This document shows positions 15,032-23,526 of a stretch of 64,000 nt of DNA, piece by piece. The position numbers and the translations under genes are program-made. Origin of the DNA: Aquicella siphonis (GTDB taxonomy: Bacteria > Pseudomonadota > Gammaproteobacteria > DSM-16500); the NCBI RefSeq assembly GCF_902459485.1, contig NZ_LR699119.1:496001-560000 (forward strand), written 5' to 3'. The notes under the pieces are model-generated. The model did no database searches, had not been told where the DNA came from, and saw nothing but the letters and a program-made list of their open reading frames with translations. Every line of letters begins with the position of its first letter. Positions within the stretch are counted from its first letter, which is position 1.

Positions 15032-17365
15032 ATGACCGCTTGCTGTGATGCCCGCCAACATAATGAAAAACCCGCTGAGGCAGAACAGGCGCGGCTGACC
15101 GTGGCGCTGGCAGGCAATCCCAATTGCGGCAAAACCACTTTGTTTAATGCGCTGACGGGCGCGCGCCAGCGGGTAGGGAATTGGCCGGGTGTCACGGTGG
15201 AACGCAAAAGCGGTTACTTCACCCAGTCGGGTGTCACGGTGGAAGTGACCGACCTTCCCGGTATTTATTCGCTGACCCTGGCGTCACAATCAGCGGTGGA
15301 TGAAGCCATTGCAGCGGATTTCATTGCTTCCGGCGCTGCCGATCTTATCATCCAGGTTGCTGACGCCAGCCAGCTGGAGCGGCATTTATATCTCACTTGC
15401 CAATTACTGGAGCGGGGTGCGCCGCTGCTGCTTGCGCTGAACATGATGGATGTCGCGCGGGCGCGCAGCATCCGTATTGATACGGCGCAATTATCCCGTT
15501 TGCTGGGCTGTCCGGTGGCAACCCTGGAAGCCAACAAGGGCGGCGGTGTGCCGGCCCTGAAAAAAATGGCGTCGGACCGTGGCTGTGCGAGCGCGGCGCC
15601 GGCGCGCGTGTCTTATCCTGACATCGTGCAAAAGGCCGTCCGTGAATTGGCGCCGCAATGCGGCGAGTCACTCGCGGTACGGCTGCTGGAAGACGATGGC
15701 GAAGCGCAGCGCCAGGTATTGCCTGAAATACGCGCGCAAGTGCGGGAAAAGCAGGCACAGATACAACAGGCGGCGGGAGAAGACGCGGACATTCTGATCG
15801 CCGATGCGCGCTACCGCTTCATTAATCAGATTCTTGCCAGTTGTGTGTCGCGGCAAACACAAAACACGACTACCTGGACTTCCCGCATCGATGCCATTGT
15901 ATTGAACCGGGTGCTGGGTATCCCTGTCTTTCTGGGTGTCATGTACTTGCTGTTTGTTTTTTCCATTAACATAGGCGGTGCGTTTCAGGATTTTTTTGAT
16001 ATCAGCAGCCAGGCACTTTTTGTGGACGGTTTCGCGGCCGGGCTCGCGTATCTGGGGGCACCCGCGTGGCTGAGCGCGCTGTTCGCGGACGGCATAGGCA
16101 AAGGCATTAACACCACGGTGACTTTTATCCCCGTGATCGGTTCCATGTTTTTATTTCTGGCTTTTCTGGAAGATTCCGGTTACATGGCGCGCGCCGCGTT
16201 TGTGGTAGACCGTTTCATGCGCGCTTTGGGGCTGCCCGGTAAAGCATTTGTTCCCATGATAGTGGGATTTGGCTGCAATGTGCCGGCGGTGATGGGCGCG
16301 CGCACCCTGGAGAATCGCCGCGACCGCATACTCACCGTCATGATGACACCGTTTATGTCGTGCGGCGCGCGCCTCGCTATCTTCGCGGTCTTTACCGCCG
16401 CGTTTTTTCCGCGCGGCGGCCAGAATATTATTTTCGCGCTGTATCTTACCGGCATTTTGATGGCGGTATTGACCGGGTTGTTGCTGCGCCAAACCGTGCT
16501 CAAGGGGGAGCCCTCACCGCTGGTCATGGAATTGCCGGTGTACCATATGCCGCGTATGCAGACCTTGTTGCTGCATGCCTGGCAGCGTCTGAAAGGTTTT
16601 GTCTATCGTGCCGGACGGTTGATCGTGCCCATCTGCGTCCTCATAGGCGCATTAAACGCGCTCAATCTGGACGGCACCATGAATAATGGAGAAGGGGGGG
16701 CGCATTCGCTGCTTTCCCTGGCGGGGCAATGGGTGACGCCGGTATTCGCCCCCATGGGTATTCAGGCTGACAACTGGCCGGCGACCGTGGGGCTGGTGAC
16801 GGGCGTGCTGGCGAAAGAAGTGGTAGTGGGAACACTGAATACGCTTTATTCACAAGTCGGGCATTTAAGCGCGGCTGGTGTGGCCGGCGGAGCAGATATC
16901 CTGGGGGGGCTGATGCAAGCCTTGCAATCCATTCCGCAAAATCTTTCCCAGTTGAGCAGCGTGTTCGGCAATCCGGTACTCGCTCAAGCGCCGATAGGCA
17001 CGGTCAATCAAGGTGTCTATGGATTGATGTATGAACAATTTGACGGCCAGGCCGGCGCAGCGGCGTATCTTCTTTTTGTTTTGCTGTATTTTCCCTGTAT
17101 TTCCACCCTGGCCGCGATGATGCGTGAATTGCACCGCGGCTGGGCCTTGTTTTCCACTTTCTGGATGACAGGCGTGGCGTATGGCGCCGCTGTCGCGTTT
17201 TATCAGGCGGCCACTTTTACCCGTCACCCGCTTTCCTCCGCTTTCTGGATCACAGGAGTGATAACAGTGTTTCTGGTTTTTATTGCCTGCGCACGCGGAT
17301 ATGCGCGGCAGGGCACGGAAGGATCGATGCGCTCGGCCAGGCTGCCGGCAGGAGAAACCGCATGA
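15032..17365 (+). CDS. feoB: Ferrous iron transporter FeoB
   Basis: A 777-residue inner-membrane Fe(II) permease with an N-terminal GTPase domain, near the usual length of about 770. G1 is GNPNCGKTT (28-36), the G2/switch region includes NWPGVTVERKSG (50-61), G3 is DLPG (74-77) and G4 is the NMMD motif near 135. The C-terminal half has the two Gate motifs with conserved cysteines (GFGCNVPAVMGART and PFMSCGARL) and about eight helices. An acidic cytosolic spacer lies between the GTPase and the membrane core. The stop overlaps the feoC start by four bases (ATGA), which implies translational coupling. Confidence 0.98.
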   Translation: MTACCDARQHNEKPAEAEQARLTVALAGNPNCGKTTLFNALTGARQRVGNWPGVTVERKSGYFTQSGVTVEVTDLPGIYSLTLASQSAVDEAIAADFIASGAADLIIQVADASQLERHLYLTCQLLERGAPLLLALNMMDVARARSIRIDTAQLSRLLGCPVATLEANKGGGVPALKKMASDRGCASAAPARVSYPDIVQKAVRELAPQCGESLAVRLLEDDGEAQRQVLPEIRAQVREKQAQIQQAAGEDADILIADARYRFINQILASCVSRQTQNTTTWTSRIDAIVLNRVLGIPVFLGVMYLLFVFSINIGGAFQDFFDISSQALFVDGFAAGLAYLGAPAWLSALFADGIGKGINTTVTFIPVIGSMFLFLAFLEDSGYMARAAFVVDRFMRALGLPGKAFVPMIVGFGCNVPAVMGARTLENRRDRILTVMMTPFMSCGARLAIFAVFTAAFFPRGGQNIIFALYLTGILMAVLTGLLLRQTVLKGEPSPLVMELPVYHMPRMQTLLLHAWQRLKGFVYRAGRLIVPICVLIGALNALNLDGTMNNGEGGAHSLLSLAGQWVTPVFAPMGIQADNWPATVGLVTGVLAKEVVVGTLNTLYSQVGHLSAAGVAGGADILGGLMQALQSIPQNLSQLSSVFGNPVLAQAPIGTVNQGVYGLMYEQFDGQAGAAAYLLFVLLYFPCISTLAAMMRELHRGWALFSTFWMTGVAYGAAVAFYQAATFTRHPLSSAFWITGVITVFLVFIACARGYARQGTEGSMRSARLPAGETA

Positions 17366-17607
17366 CACTGATGGAAATCAAATCCCATATGATGCAAGTC
17401 AAGGTCACGACCCTGGGCAGTCTTTGCAGTCTGTTCAAGACGGATCCCGATACCTTGCGCTGTCTGCTGTCTCACTGGATTAAAAAAGGCAAAATCCGCC
17501 AGTGTGTGAAAAAACCGGCGTGCGGCACACAATGCTTTAAATGTCCGTCAGCCGTGACTGAAATTTATGAATGGGTGGACGCGACCACGGGGATTGCTAT
17601 ACTTTAA
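17362..17607 (+). CDS. feoC: FeoC-like iron-sulfur winged-helix protein
   Basis: An 81-residue protein at the end of feoABC. Residues 1-50 read as a small winged helix (MEIKSHM...TLGSLCSLFKTDPDTLRCLLSHWIKKGKI). A cysteine cluster C..., CGTQCFKC follows, similar to the wing cysteines of FeoC that bind an Fe-S cluster or regulate FeoB. It overlaps feoB by four bases. Family membership rests on position, size and cysteine pattern. Confidence 0.85.
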   Translation: MTLMEIKSHMMQVKVTTLGSLCSLFKTDPDTLRCLLSHWIKKGKIRQCVKKPACGTQCFKCPSAVTEIYEWVDATTGIAIL

Positions 17608-17640
17608 TGAATCAAGGAATTCATTTAAAGGCATTCACTT

Positions 17641-18471
17641 ATGGCTGTTCCGGTTTTAATCAAGCCTCTTCCTGCCCAGGTTGTCAACGAACTGGCTTCC
17701 CTGGGGCCGGTGGATCTTAAAAATTTCATTCAGGCGCCGGAAGGCAGTCCGGCGATCCGCTTCAGCGCGGCGCTTAAAAGCGGGCAAATGCTGCCTAAAG
17801 GCCTTATCCTGACGGGTGACGGCATTTTGACCGGCATTCCGGCGGGCGGAACCGAGGGTTTGCATGAAGTCGTGGTGACGGCGCAAAATGAATCAGACAC
17901 GCTGACGGCGACTTTTCTGCTGACCATCAAACCCAGTCTGGCCAGCAATGAAGCGCAATATATCGACAAATTAAAAGCGCAAGTCTGGGATGCCTTGCAG
18001 CAGCAACTGCCTGTTCCTGATCTGGGCGGCGTCCTGTCTCTGCCTATTACCAAACTGGATATTTATTATATTCTGGAACGGTGGGGGACGCTGACCATTT
18101 GGGACGCGTTTAACCTGGATGCGCCCAGTGAAAAGAAATTGCTGAATATCGCCGGGGTGAGTCCGCATTATCAAGTGTTTGACCGCGGATCCAGTCTGAT
18201 CATGTGCCCCAGGGACTTGTTTTCTCATGAACGCACCATACGGGATGGTATCCTGACTGCCCAGGCCATGGCCCAGGAAATTTACAAACGGGGTTGGACG
18301 ATTGAAATGGCGGGTCTGGATAAATGGACGCGTGCCGCCTGGATGGAATTCCAGCTGCTGGGTGACAAACACGGCAAGCATCTGGAAATCATTAATTATC
18401 AACCTTCTGAAGAAGAATTGCGGGTTTATGAAGAAAAATCCAGCACCCTCAGCCGGCCCGAGCCGGAGTGA
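17641..18471 (+). CDS. Unknown protein with an N-terminal Ig-like (putative He_PIG) domain, 276 aa
   Basis: Residues 20-100 resemble a putative Ig domain (He_PIG/cadherin-like): a Pro-rich start, GSPAIRFSAALKSGQMLPKGL, GDGILTGIPAGGTEG and a terminal LTATFLLTIKP strand. Residues 105-276 are an unrecognised alpha/beta region with KLDIYYILERWGTLTIWDAF and a charged C-terminal tail (EEELRVYEEKSSTLSRPEPE). There is no signal peptide, unusual for an Ig-like domain. It lies 33 bases after feoC on the same strand and may be co-transcribed, though a link to iron uptake is not evident. An effector or structural role is possible; function unknown. Confidence 0.65.
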   Translation: MAVPVLIKPLPAQVVNELASLGPVDLKNFIQAPEGSPAIRFSAALKSGQMLPKGLILTGDGILTGIPAGGTEGLHEVVVTAQNESDTLTATFLLTIKPSLASNEAQYIDKLKAQVWDALQQQLPVPDLGGVLSLPITKLDIYYILERWGTLTIWDAFNLDAPSEKKLLNIAGVSPHYQVFDRGSSLIMCPRDLFSHERTIRDGILTAQAMAQEIYKRGWTIEMAGLDKWTRAAWMEFQLLGDKHGKHLEIINYQPSEEELRVYEEKSSTLSRPEPE

Positions 18472-18550
18472 GAACAGCTATAATATACTTATAAGGTTTA
18501 TCGATTATACTTTAGATTAATAACATAAATGACTACAAAAAGAGGCCGTC

Positions 18551-19945
18551 ATGGGACCGGGTGCAGGTTTAGCAGATTTACTTGGTAATGCTTCACCAGA
18601 CCAGAAGAAAGAACAAATGAAAAGAGAAGAAGAACAAAAACGATGGGAGCAGCAAACCGCTGCTTTCCGTGAATATTATAATCGCCAGGCCGTGTATAAG
18701 TCTGATCGGTGGGATTTGTTGACTGACAGCGCGAACAAAGACGAGGAAAATGATGACGGCGCCCGTTTGGTGGCAGGCGACGAAACGCTTAAAAAGCCGC
18801 CGGAGCACGGTATTTACGCTTATAACCACGGTAATCCCGGAGACAAGGATTATCGCAGCGACTTCAATATTTCTTATGATGAGCAGGGTGTCTGCCCCAT
18901 TCCCCACAAACTGGGTAAATTTGATACGGAAGGCTGGAGTGCCGCCATGGACTTCATTGCAGGCAAACTGGGGTCAGATACGGTCAAGCTGACGGTTCCT
19001 GCGCAGCCTGCGAGTCCCAAAATGGCCAAGCGTAATCTCATAGGCATGATGTCCATGGCGGCGGAAAAAGGGCTGGCTGTGGAATTTGATAAATCAACGA
19101 CCGCTTTTATCAAAACCTTGCCTGTGAAAGACCAGATCAGGCTGTTAGCTTATAAAAAAGCCCTCAATAACAATCACGAACGCACCAAAATGGCCTTGGG
19201 CATATCCGATAAAGGCACCATGAACAAAGCCAGGGAAGAAGTCGATGCCCAGCATAATACAAGCAAGCTGGAGGGGGCGGATCCTGCTTCGAAAACCGCG
19301 AACCTGCGCGCGAAAATCTATCAGGGGGTAGACACGACTGATCCGGATAAGAAAACGGAGGCAGTCGCCAAACAAATCAATCAGCTGGAACAAAGACTGG
19401 AAGTGGCTCAGCGCGCATTGGACAGGCTGGTTCAGGGTAAGGAAGCGCAGGAAAAACTGATTCAGAATCCGGAAGTCGCAGTCAGAGGCAGTCAGCGTGC
19501 CCTGAAAAGCAATGCATATTACAGTACGGTCAATAAAGGGTTTAAAAAGCGCGCGAAAGCGCTGGATTCTTCGCCTGACGGGAAGCTGGAAGTCCTGGAT
19601 TCGGTTGAAAAGACCAGCGAGATGAGCAAGCAGGAACGCAAACAATTACACGATACGCTGCAAAAAGAACTGCAGGATATAAAAACACAGAAAATGATCC
19701 TGGAAAAAGAATTAACAGACGCGAAAGCCGCGATGCCCAACCCTCCCACAGAAGCTCAATCCAAGCAGATTGAAAAAATGGAAGCCCAGGTCAAGCGTCT
19801 GGGAGAGCTGGAAACCAAGGGAAATGCCCAGCTTAAAAACCTGTCATCCGTGAAAAAATGGGATGATACCGAGCGCAAGGAAAAGATCGCTGAAAAACGC
19901 GAACAAATTGCCGCTGCCAAAAAAGCGACTGCCAAGCCCACTTAA
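18551..19945 (+). CDS. Coiled-coil orphan protein, 464 aa, putative effector
   Basis: A soluble, highly charged protein with no signal peptide. Residues 15-50 are a Lys/Glu helix (KKEQMKREEEQKRWEQQ). Residues about 125-200 look like a small alpha/beta domain (GWSAAMDFIAGKL, VKLTVPA, NLIGMMSMAAEKGLAVEFD), and residues about 250-464 are coiled coil ending in a lysine-rich tail. The alpha/beta domain resembles, by eye, the C-terminal domain of the 2637-aa protein (LPITLKG...LAEAICVYCELRGYTV). The upstream 79 bases are AT-rich with several TATA-like boxes (TATAAT near 18479, TATACT near 18506). Repeat locus B and the second IS copy follow its 3' end. Effector role is inferred from composition only. 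Confidence 0.75.
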   Translation: MGPGAGLADLLGNASPDQKKEQMKREEEQKRWEQQTAAFREYYNRQAVYKSDRWDLLTDSANKDEENDDGARLVAGDETLKKPPEHGIYAYNHGNPGDKDYRSDFNISYDEQGVCPIPHKLGKFDTEGWSAAMDFIAGKLGSDTVKLTVPAQPASPKMAKRNLIGMMSMAAEKGLAVEFDKSTTAFIKTLPVKDQIRLLAYKKALNNNHERTKMALGISDKGTMNKAREEVDAQHNTSKLEGADPASKTANLRAKIYQGVDTTDPDKKTEAVAKQINQLEQRLEVAQRALDRLVQGKEAQEKLIQNPEVAVRGSQRALKSNAYYSTVNKGFKKRAKALDSSPDGKLEVLDSVEKTSEMSKQERKQLHDTLQKELQDIKTQKMILEKELTDAKAAMPNPPTEAQSKQIEKMEAQVKRLGELETKGNAQLKNLSSVKKWDDTERKEKIAEKREQIAAAKKATAKPT

Positions 19946-19970
19946 TCAAGCCCACTTAATATTATTAATT

Positions 19971-20096
19971 CCGTTCATGGTTCGAGACGCCGCGCAAGCG
20001 CGGCTCCTCACCACGAACGGAAAATCCAAACCCGTTCGCTCCTTCGACAAGCTCAGGACAGGCCCTTCGAGACGGCACTACGTGCCTCCTCAGGGC
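19971..20096. repeat. Palindromic repeat locus B, left part
   Basis: Two units. Unit 19971-20020 runs CCGTTCATGGTTCGAGACGC...CACGAACGG and contains GCCGCGC-AA-GCGCGGC. The second unit, from 20032, contains CGCTCCTTCGACAAGCTCAG, GGCCCTTCGAGACGGCAC and ends in the 9-mer CCTCAGGGC (20088-20096), the IS target duplication. The 50-bp unit recurs as an exact inverted copy at 21447-21496, so before IS insertion the locus was a long nested palindrome. Confidence 0.85.
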
Positions 20097-21420
20097 CTGA
20101 ACGCTCCCCTCAAAATTGCCGTTCCATTATATTGAGGTCTGAGGGGATAATGATATTTTTAATTGCATTCTCTATTTCTGAGGTTTTAATTTGGAAATAT
20201 GTCGACTTCAGGATGATTGCCCCTAAGTAAGATAATGACAATGTTCGTTTTTTAGAGGTGTTGGATTGGCATTTTAAATGCCATTTTTTTTGTTCCGCCA
20301 TCACCCCTACCGACCACACAATGAAATTTACAATGGCAGCGATTAGCATGAGTGCGTTTAATCGCCGAACACTTCTGGTTAATGTGTTTTTAAAGCTAAA
20401 ACCATATTTGTTATTTTTCATGTCCCGGAAAGATTCTTCAATTTGCATCCTAAAGGAATATAATCGAACAATCTGCTCAGGATTAAAGCTGTTTTTAGGT
20501 AGTGAGCTTGCCAACACCCAGGGTTCTTTTTGGCCTTTAGCAAACGCCTTGCTATAACTTCCCCGCTTAATAGCCCCCTTTTTTGTTTTCATTTTCCTGC
20601 CTTTGATCTTTTTCCTTATGCTATACAAATCACATATAATTGCTTTGTTATGACTCTTTTTGCATAAGAAAACAGTTCCATGATGTGTAGGCTTTAAAGT
20701 GGCTATTTTGTGTAGGGACTTACAAGGGAAACTTTTTCCATCGGTGGTAGTATAATGCTTATCTTGACGAATTCTGCCAATAAAATCCCACTTTTGCTTC
20801 TTTACCAAATGGAACCATTTATTATGAAACCCAGCATCACTAATAAGGATGACATGTCCTTTCTCTTCAGGTAAAACCTCATTCAATTTCTCTAAAAATA
20901 TCTCATATATCTGACTTAACGTCCCGTTCCTATAAGCCATTTCAAATAAAGTAAATCCTCGGCCATCAAGTGCAAGCGATGCCCTTATGAGTTGAAATTC
21001 ACTATCCGCAGTTAAACAACTAGTATCAACAAGAATGGGGCACCACCCTGTTTTAGGCACAACTTTTTCCGCTAACGCTTTATAGAAACAACCTCTATGT
21101 TCTTCTAGGGTTGGATTGGAAACTAACCGGTCAACACGTTTGATAGCGTGCTTGTCCGGTGTTTTGCTAGCAATTGCCCTACCTAACGCTGTCACACTTA
21201 ACTTTTTTGCTTTAAGCAAACCATCACAGGTGATGGTTAACGTATCTAGTACTTTTTTATGCAAGAATGAAGATTCTTGCATAAATTTATGTAATAATTT
21301 TTTCCCTTGCATAGTGAGGTTTCCATATTCTTGGTCGAATTTGGATTTTAACTTCACTATGCAATTTTTCTACTCTTTGTTTTTATGGTTTTTATGAGAA
21401 ATTTTGAGGGGAGCGTTCAG
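20097..21420 (-). mobile_element. IS10-like insertion sequence, copy 2 (1324 bp)
   Basis: Same length and ends as copy 1, opposite strand. It is flanked by a perfect 9-bp duplication CCTCAGGGC (20088-20096 and 21421-21429), the reverse complement of the copy 1 target. Relative to the host repeat, both insertions therefore lie at the same base and in the same orientation. Confidence 0.95.
20110..21312 (-). CDS. IS10-like transposase, copy 2
   Basis: Same protein as copy 1 with two substitutions (A205T and I327T in 415-aa numbering, which starts at a GTG at 21357). The DDE residues and the YREK signature are intact. I use ATG 21312 for the reason given for copy 1: a GGAAA ribosome binding site and a position inside the start-region hairpin. 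Confidence 0.92.
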   Translation of the reverse strand: MQGKKLLHKFMQESSFLHKKVLDTLTITCDGLLKAKKLSVTALGRAIASKTPDKHAIKRVDRLVSNPTLEEHRGCFYKALAEKVVPKTGWCPILVDTSCLTADSEFQLIRASLALDGRGFTLFEMAYRNGTLSQIYEIFLEKLNEVLPEEKGHVILISDAGFHNKWFHLVKKQKWDFIGRIRQDKHYTTTDGKSFPCKSLHKIATLKPTHHGTVFLCKKSHNKAIICDLYSIRKKIKGRKMKTKKGAIKRGSYSKAFAKGQKEPWVLASSLPKNSFNPEQIVRLYSFRMQIEESFRDMKNNKYGFSFKNTLTRSVRRLNALMLIAAIVNFIVWSVGVMAEQKKWHLKCQSNTSKKRTLSLSYLGAIILKSTYFQIKTSEIENAIKNIIIPSDLNIMERQF

Positions 21421-21496
21421 CCTCAGGGCGAACGGCGGTGAAAATCCCGTTCGTGGTGAGGAGCCGCGCTTGCGCGGCGTCTCGAACCATGAACGG
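21421..21496. repeat. Palindromic repeat locus B, right part
   Basis: Starts with the duplicated CCTCAGGGC and GAACGG that completes the interrupted unit, then the unit 21447-21496. This last unit is the exact reverse complement of 19971-20020. Confidence 0.85.
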
Positions 21497-21514
21497 CCAT
21501 GCCGCAACATTTCA

Positions 21515-21542
21515 TTGCGCCTCTCCGGATAATTCATATAAA
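21515..21542 (+). promoter_or_regulatory. Candidate promoter of tpiA
   Basis: TTGCGC (21515-21520), a 16-base spacer and TATAAA (21537-21542), 87 bases before the tpiA ATG. It lies just after repeat locus B. A TTGACA at 21555-21560 has no good -10 partner. Confidence 0.4.
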
Positions 21543-21628
21543 ATCACCGCCCTTGACAATGAATTCACAGACACCCGCTGCGCAGGCGGATTGCGCGGCT
21601 GCAGCGTGGTACCGATAAGGGCAATCTT

Positions 21629-22411
21629 ATGCTGCGAAGACCGCTCATAGCGGGAAACTGGAAAATGCACGGCTCGCTGAGCCAGGCAAAGGCATTAGCC
21701 GAAGGCATCAAGGCCGGAGCGTCGGCCTATACTGACGTGGATATCGCTGTCTTGCCGGCATTTGTACACCTCAATCTGGTCCGTGACCATCTCCATCACT
21801 CTCCTGTCATGTGGGGCGCGCAAAACCTTTATCCCGGCACGCAGGGGGCGTTTACCGGGGAAGTTTCCGGCGCCATGCTGAAAGATCTGGGATGCCGATA
21901 TGTGTTAGCGGGCCATTCCGAGCGCCGCGCTATTCTTGGCGAAGATTTGCGTCTGGTGGCCGCGAAATTCAAGGCAGCTGTGGAAGCCGGACTCAAGCCT
22001 GTTTTGTGCGTGGGTGAAACACGGGAACAGCGCGAAGGCGGCGATACGGAAAATGTGGTGGGTGAACAACTGGAATCCGTGATCCGTTTTGCCGGTGTGG
22101 AAGCCTTCCGGCAGGCTGTGATTGCTTATGAGCCCGTGTGGGCAATAGGTACCGGTTTGACCGCGACACCCGAGCAGGCACAGGCGGTTCACGCCTTTAT
22201 CCGGGAGAAGATGGCGCAAAATAATGTTGATATAGCAAAAACAATTTGTATACTGTACGGCGGCAGTATGAAGCCGGAAAATGCGGCGGCGCTTCTGGCC
22301 ATGCCTGACATAGACGGCGGGCTGATAGGCGGCGCGTCGCTGGATGCAGCCAGCTTTCTTGCCATTTGCGCGGCGGCCAGCCGTGAAGCAGCGGCGGCAA
22401 AAGCCAATTAG
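21629..22411 (+). CDS. tpiA: Triosephosphate isomerase
   Basis: Interconverts dihydroxyacetone phosphate and glyceraldehyde 3-phosphate in glycolysis and gluconeogenesis; soluble dimeric TIM barrel. At 260 aa it has the expected length. Active-site residues are visible: Asn/Lys in GNWKMH (9-14), His in AGHSERR (near 95) and Glu in AYEPVWAIGTG (near 168). The phosphate-binding YGGSMKPENA and GGLIGGASL motifs are present. It is followed on the same strand by secG after 100 bases, the common gammaproteobacterial order. Confidence 0.98.
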   Translation: MLRRPLIAGNWKMHGSLSQAKALAEGIKAGASAYTDVDIAVLPAFVHLNLVRDHLHHSPVMWGAQNLYPGTQGAFTGEVSGAMLKDLGCRYVLAGHSERRAILGEDLRLVAAKFKAAVEAGLKPVLCVGETREQREGGDTENVVGEQLESVIRFAGVEAFRQAVIAYEPVWAIGTGLTATPEQAQAVHAFIREKMAQNNVDIAKTICILYGGSMKPENAAALLAMPDIDGGLIGGASLDAASFLAICAAASREAAAAKAN

Positions 22412-22511
22412 ACCGCCGTTAAACGGTGTGTTTTCGCCGGCCATCCCCGGCTTGTTTTACAGATGGCAGCCTAAAGCACATCCTGATGGATGATAATGAA
22501 GAGGTGTTTTA

Positions 22512-22871
22512 ATGTACCAGTTTATTTTGTTGATACATGTTTTTACCGCTGTGCTGGTGATCGCTCTGGTCCTTGTGCAGCAAGGTAAGGGTGCCACTAT
22601 GGGGGCTGCGTTTGGCAGTGGCGCTTCCCAGACAGTATTTGGCAGCCGCGGGTCGGGTTCTTTTTTATTTCGCCTGACCATAGGGCTGGCGGCCGTGTTT
22701 TTTATTACCAGCATAGGCTTGAACTCTGTTGCCATGCATACATACAAGCAAGATAAAGATAAAAACGTGGTGCTGCCTTTCGTGCCTGCGCAAACTGCTC
22801 CAGCCGCTGCTGAAAAGAGTGAGCAAGTCCCTGCGCCGTCGAAGTCGGGCGACATACCGGCAAGAAAGTAA
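22512..22871 (+). CDS. secG: Preprotein translocase subunit SecG
   Basis: Small inner-membrane subunit of the SecYEG channel. Two hydrophobic segments (about 3-24 and 53-74) flank the conserved loop VLVQQGKGATMGAAFGSGAS and TVFGSRGSGSF. A Pro/Ala/Lys-rich cytoplasmic tail follows. GAAGAGGTG precedes the ATG. It lies between tpiA and tRNA-Leu, as in many gammaproteobacteria. Confidence 0.97.
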   Translation: MYQFILLIHVFTAVLVIALVLVQQGKGATMGAAFGSGASQTVFGSRGSGSFLFRLTIGLAAVFFITSIGLNSVAMHTYKQDKDKNVVLPFVPAQTAPAAAEKSEQVPAPSKSGDIPARK

Positions 22872-22940
22872 AATCAATAAAGAAAGGAAGATTTGGGTCA
22901 AGACAACAGGCCAGTCAACAGACCCTGAAATTAATAATCA

Positions 22941-23022
22941 GCCGACGTGGTGGAATTGGTAGACACGCTACTTTGAGGTGGTAGTGGCGCAAGCTGTGAC
23001 GGTTCGAGTCCGTCCGTCGGCA
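22941..23022 (+). tRNA. tRNA-Leu (anticodon GAG)
   Basis: Acceptor arms GCCGACG (22941-22947) and CGTCGGC (23015-23021) pair fully, with discriminator A at 23022. The anticodon stem CTACT/GGTAG encloses the loop TTGAGGT, giving anticodon GAG at 22975-22977. A long variable arm (class II, TGGCGCAAGCTGTGAC) and GGTTCGAGTCC for the T arm confirm leucine type. CCA is not encoded. It reads CUC/CUU codons. Confidence 0.96.
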
Positions 23023-23033
23023 ATAATACTCCA

Positions 23034-23096
23034 TCATCCCTGTTGGAAAAGTGTTCTGGATTAGCAATATTTTCAGCAAGCTTCCAACAGGGATGA
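23034..23096. repeat. 15-bp inverted repeat between tRNA-Leu and nuoA
   Basis: TCATCCCTGTTGGAA (23034-23048) pairs perfectly with TTCCAACAGGGATGA (23082-23096) across a 33-base loop. It could terminate or process the secG/tRNA transcript. Its end lies 22 bases before the nuo -10 box. No T-tract follows. Confidence 0.65.
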
Positions 23097-23118
23097 CGCG
23101 TTATTAAAATGAATCGTG

Positions 23119-23124
23119 TATAAT
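23119..23124 (+). promoter_or_regulatory. -10 box, candidate nuo operon promoter
   Basis: A perfect TATAAT 45 bases before the nuoA start codon. No good -35 box is found 16-18 bases upstream, where the inverted repeat ends. Found by motif only. Confidence 0.4.
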
Positions 23125-23169
23125 AATCCGGCGCGCTTACGCTAACGCATCGCATGTAAGGAGAGTGGG

Positions 23170-23526
23170 TTGCTGCAAAATTACTTGCCTGTATTGGTTT
23201 TTATGGTGATTGGTCTGGGTGTCGGCCTGGTTGCGCCTGTGCTTGGGTATCTTCTGGGGCCCAAACGCCCCAATCCTGAAAAACTTTCTGCTTATGAGTG
23301 CGGATTTGAAGCGTTTGATGACGCCCGCGCGCCTTTTGATGTCCGTTACTATCTGGTTGCTATCCTGTTTATCATTTTTGACCTTGAAACCGCCTTTCTG
23401 GTTCCCTGGGCTGTTGTTTTTCGTGAGCTGGGTTGGGCAGGCATGACGGTGATGGGGATTTTCCTCGGCTTGCTTACCATAGGATTCATTTATGAATGGA
23501 AGAAAGGAGCCCTGGAATGGGAATAA
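23170..23526 (+). CDS. nuoA: NADH-quinone oxidoreductase subunit A
   Basis: Membrane subunit of complex I near the quinone site, with three predicted helices. The loop [36 protein letters not shown] contains the conserved Cys of the family. At 118 aa it is of normal length. The start is TTG at 23170 with GGAGAG upstream; no ATG gives a full-length protein. Its last ten bases overlap nuoB. First of 14 collinear nuo genes. Confidence 0.97.
   Translation: MLQNYLPVLVFMVIGLGVGLVAPVLGYLLGPKRPNPEKLSAYECGFEAFDDARAPFDVRYYLVAILFIIFDLETAFLVPWAVVFRELGWAGMTVMGIFLGLLTIGFIYEWKKGALEWE

Noticed and set aside
21438-21650. 70-codon open frame before tpiA
   Set aside because: It runs through the palindromic repeat and the tpiA promoter and overlaps the tpiA start; no sign of coding.
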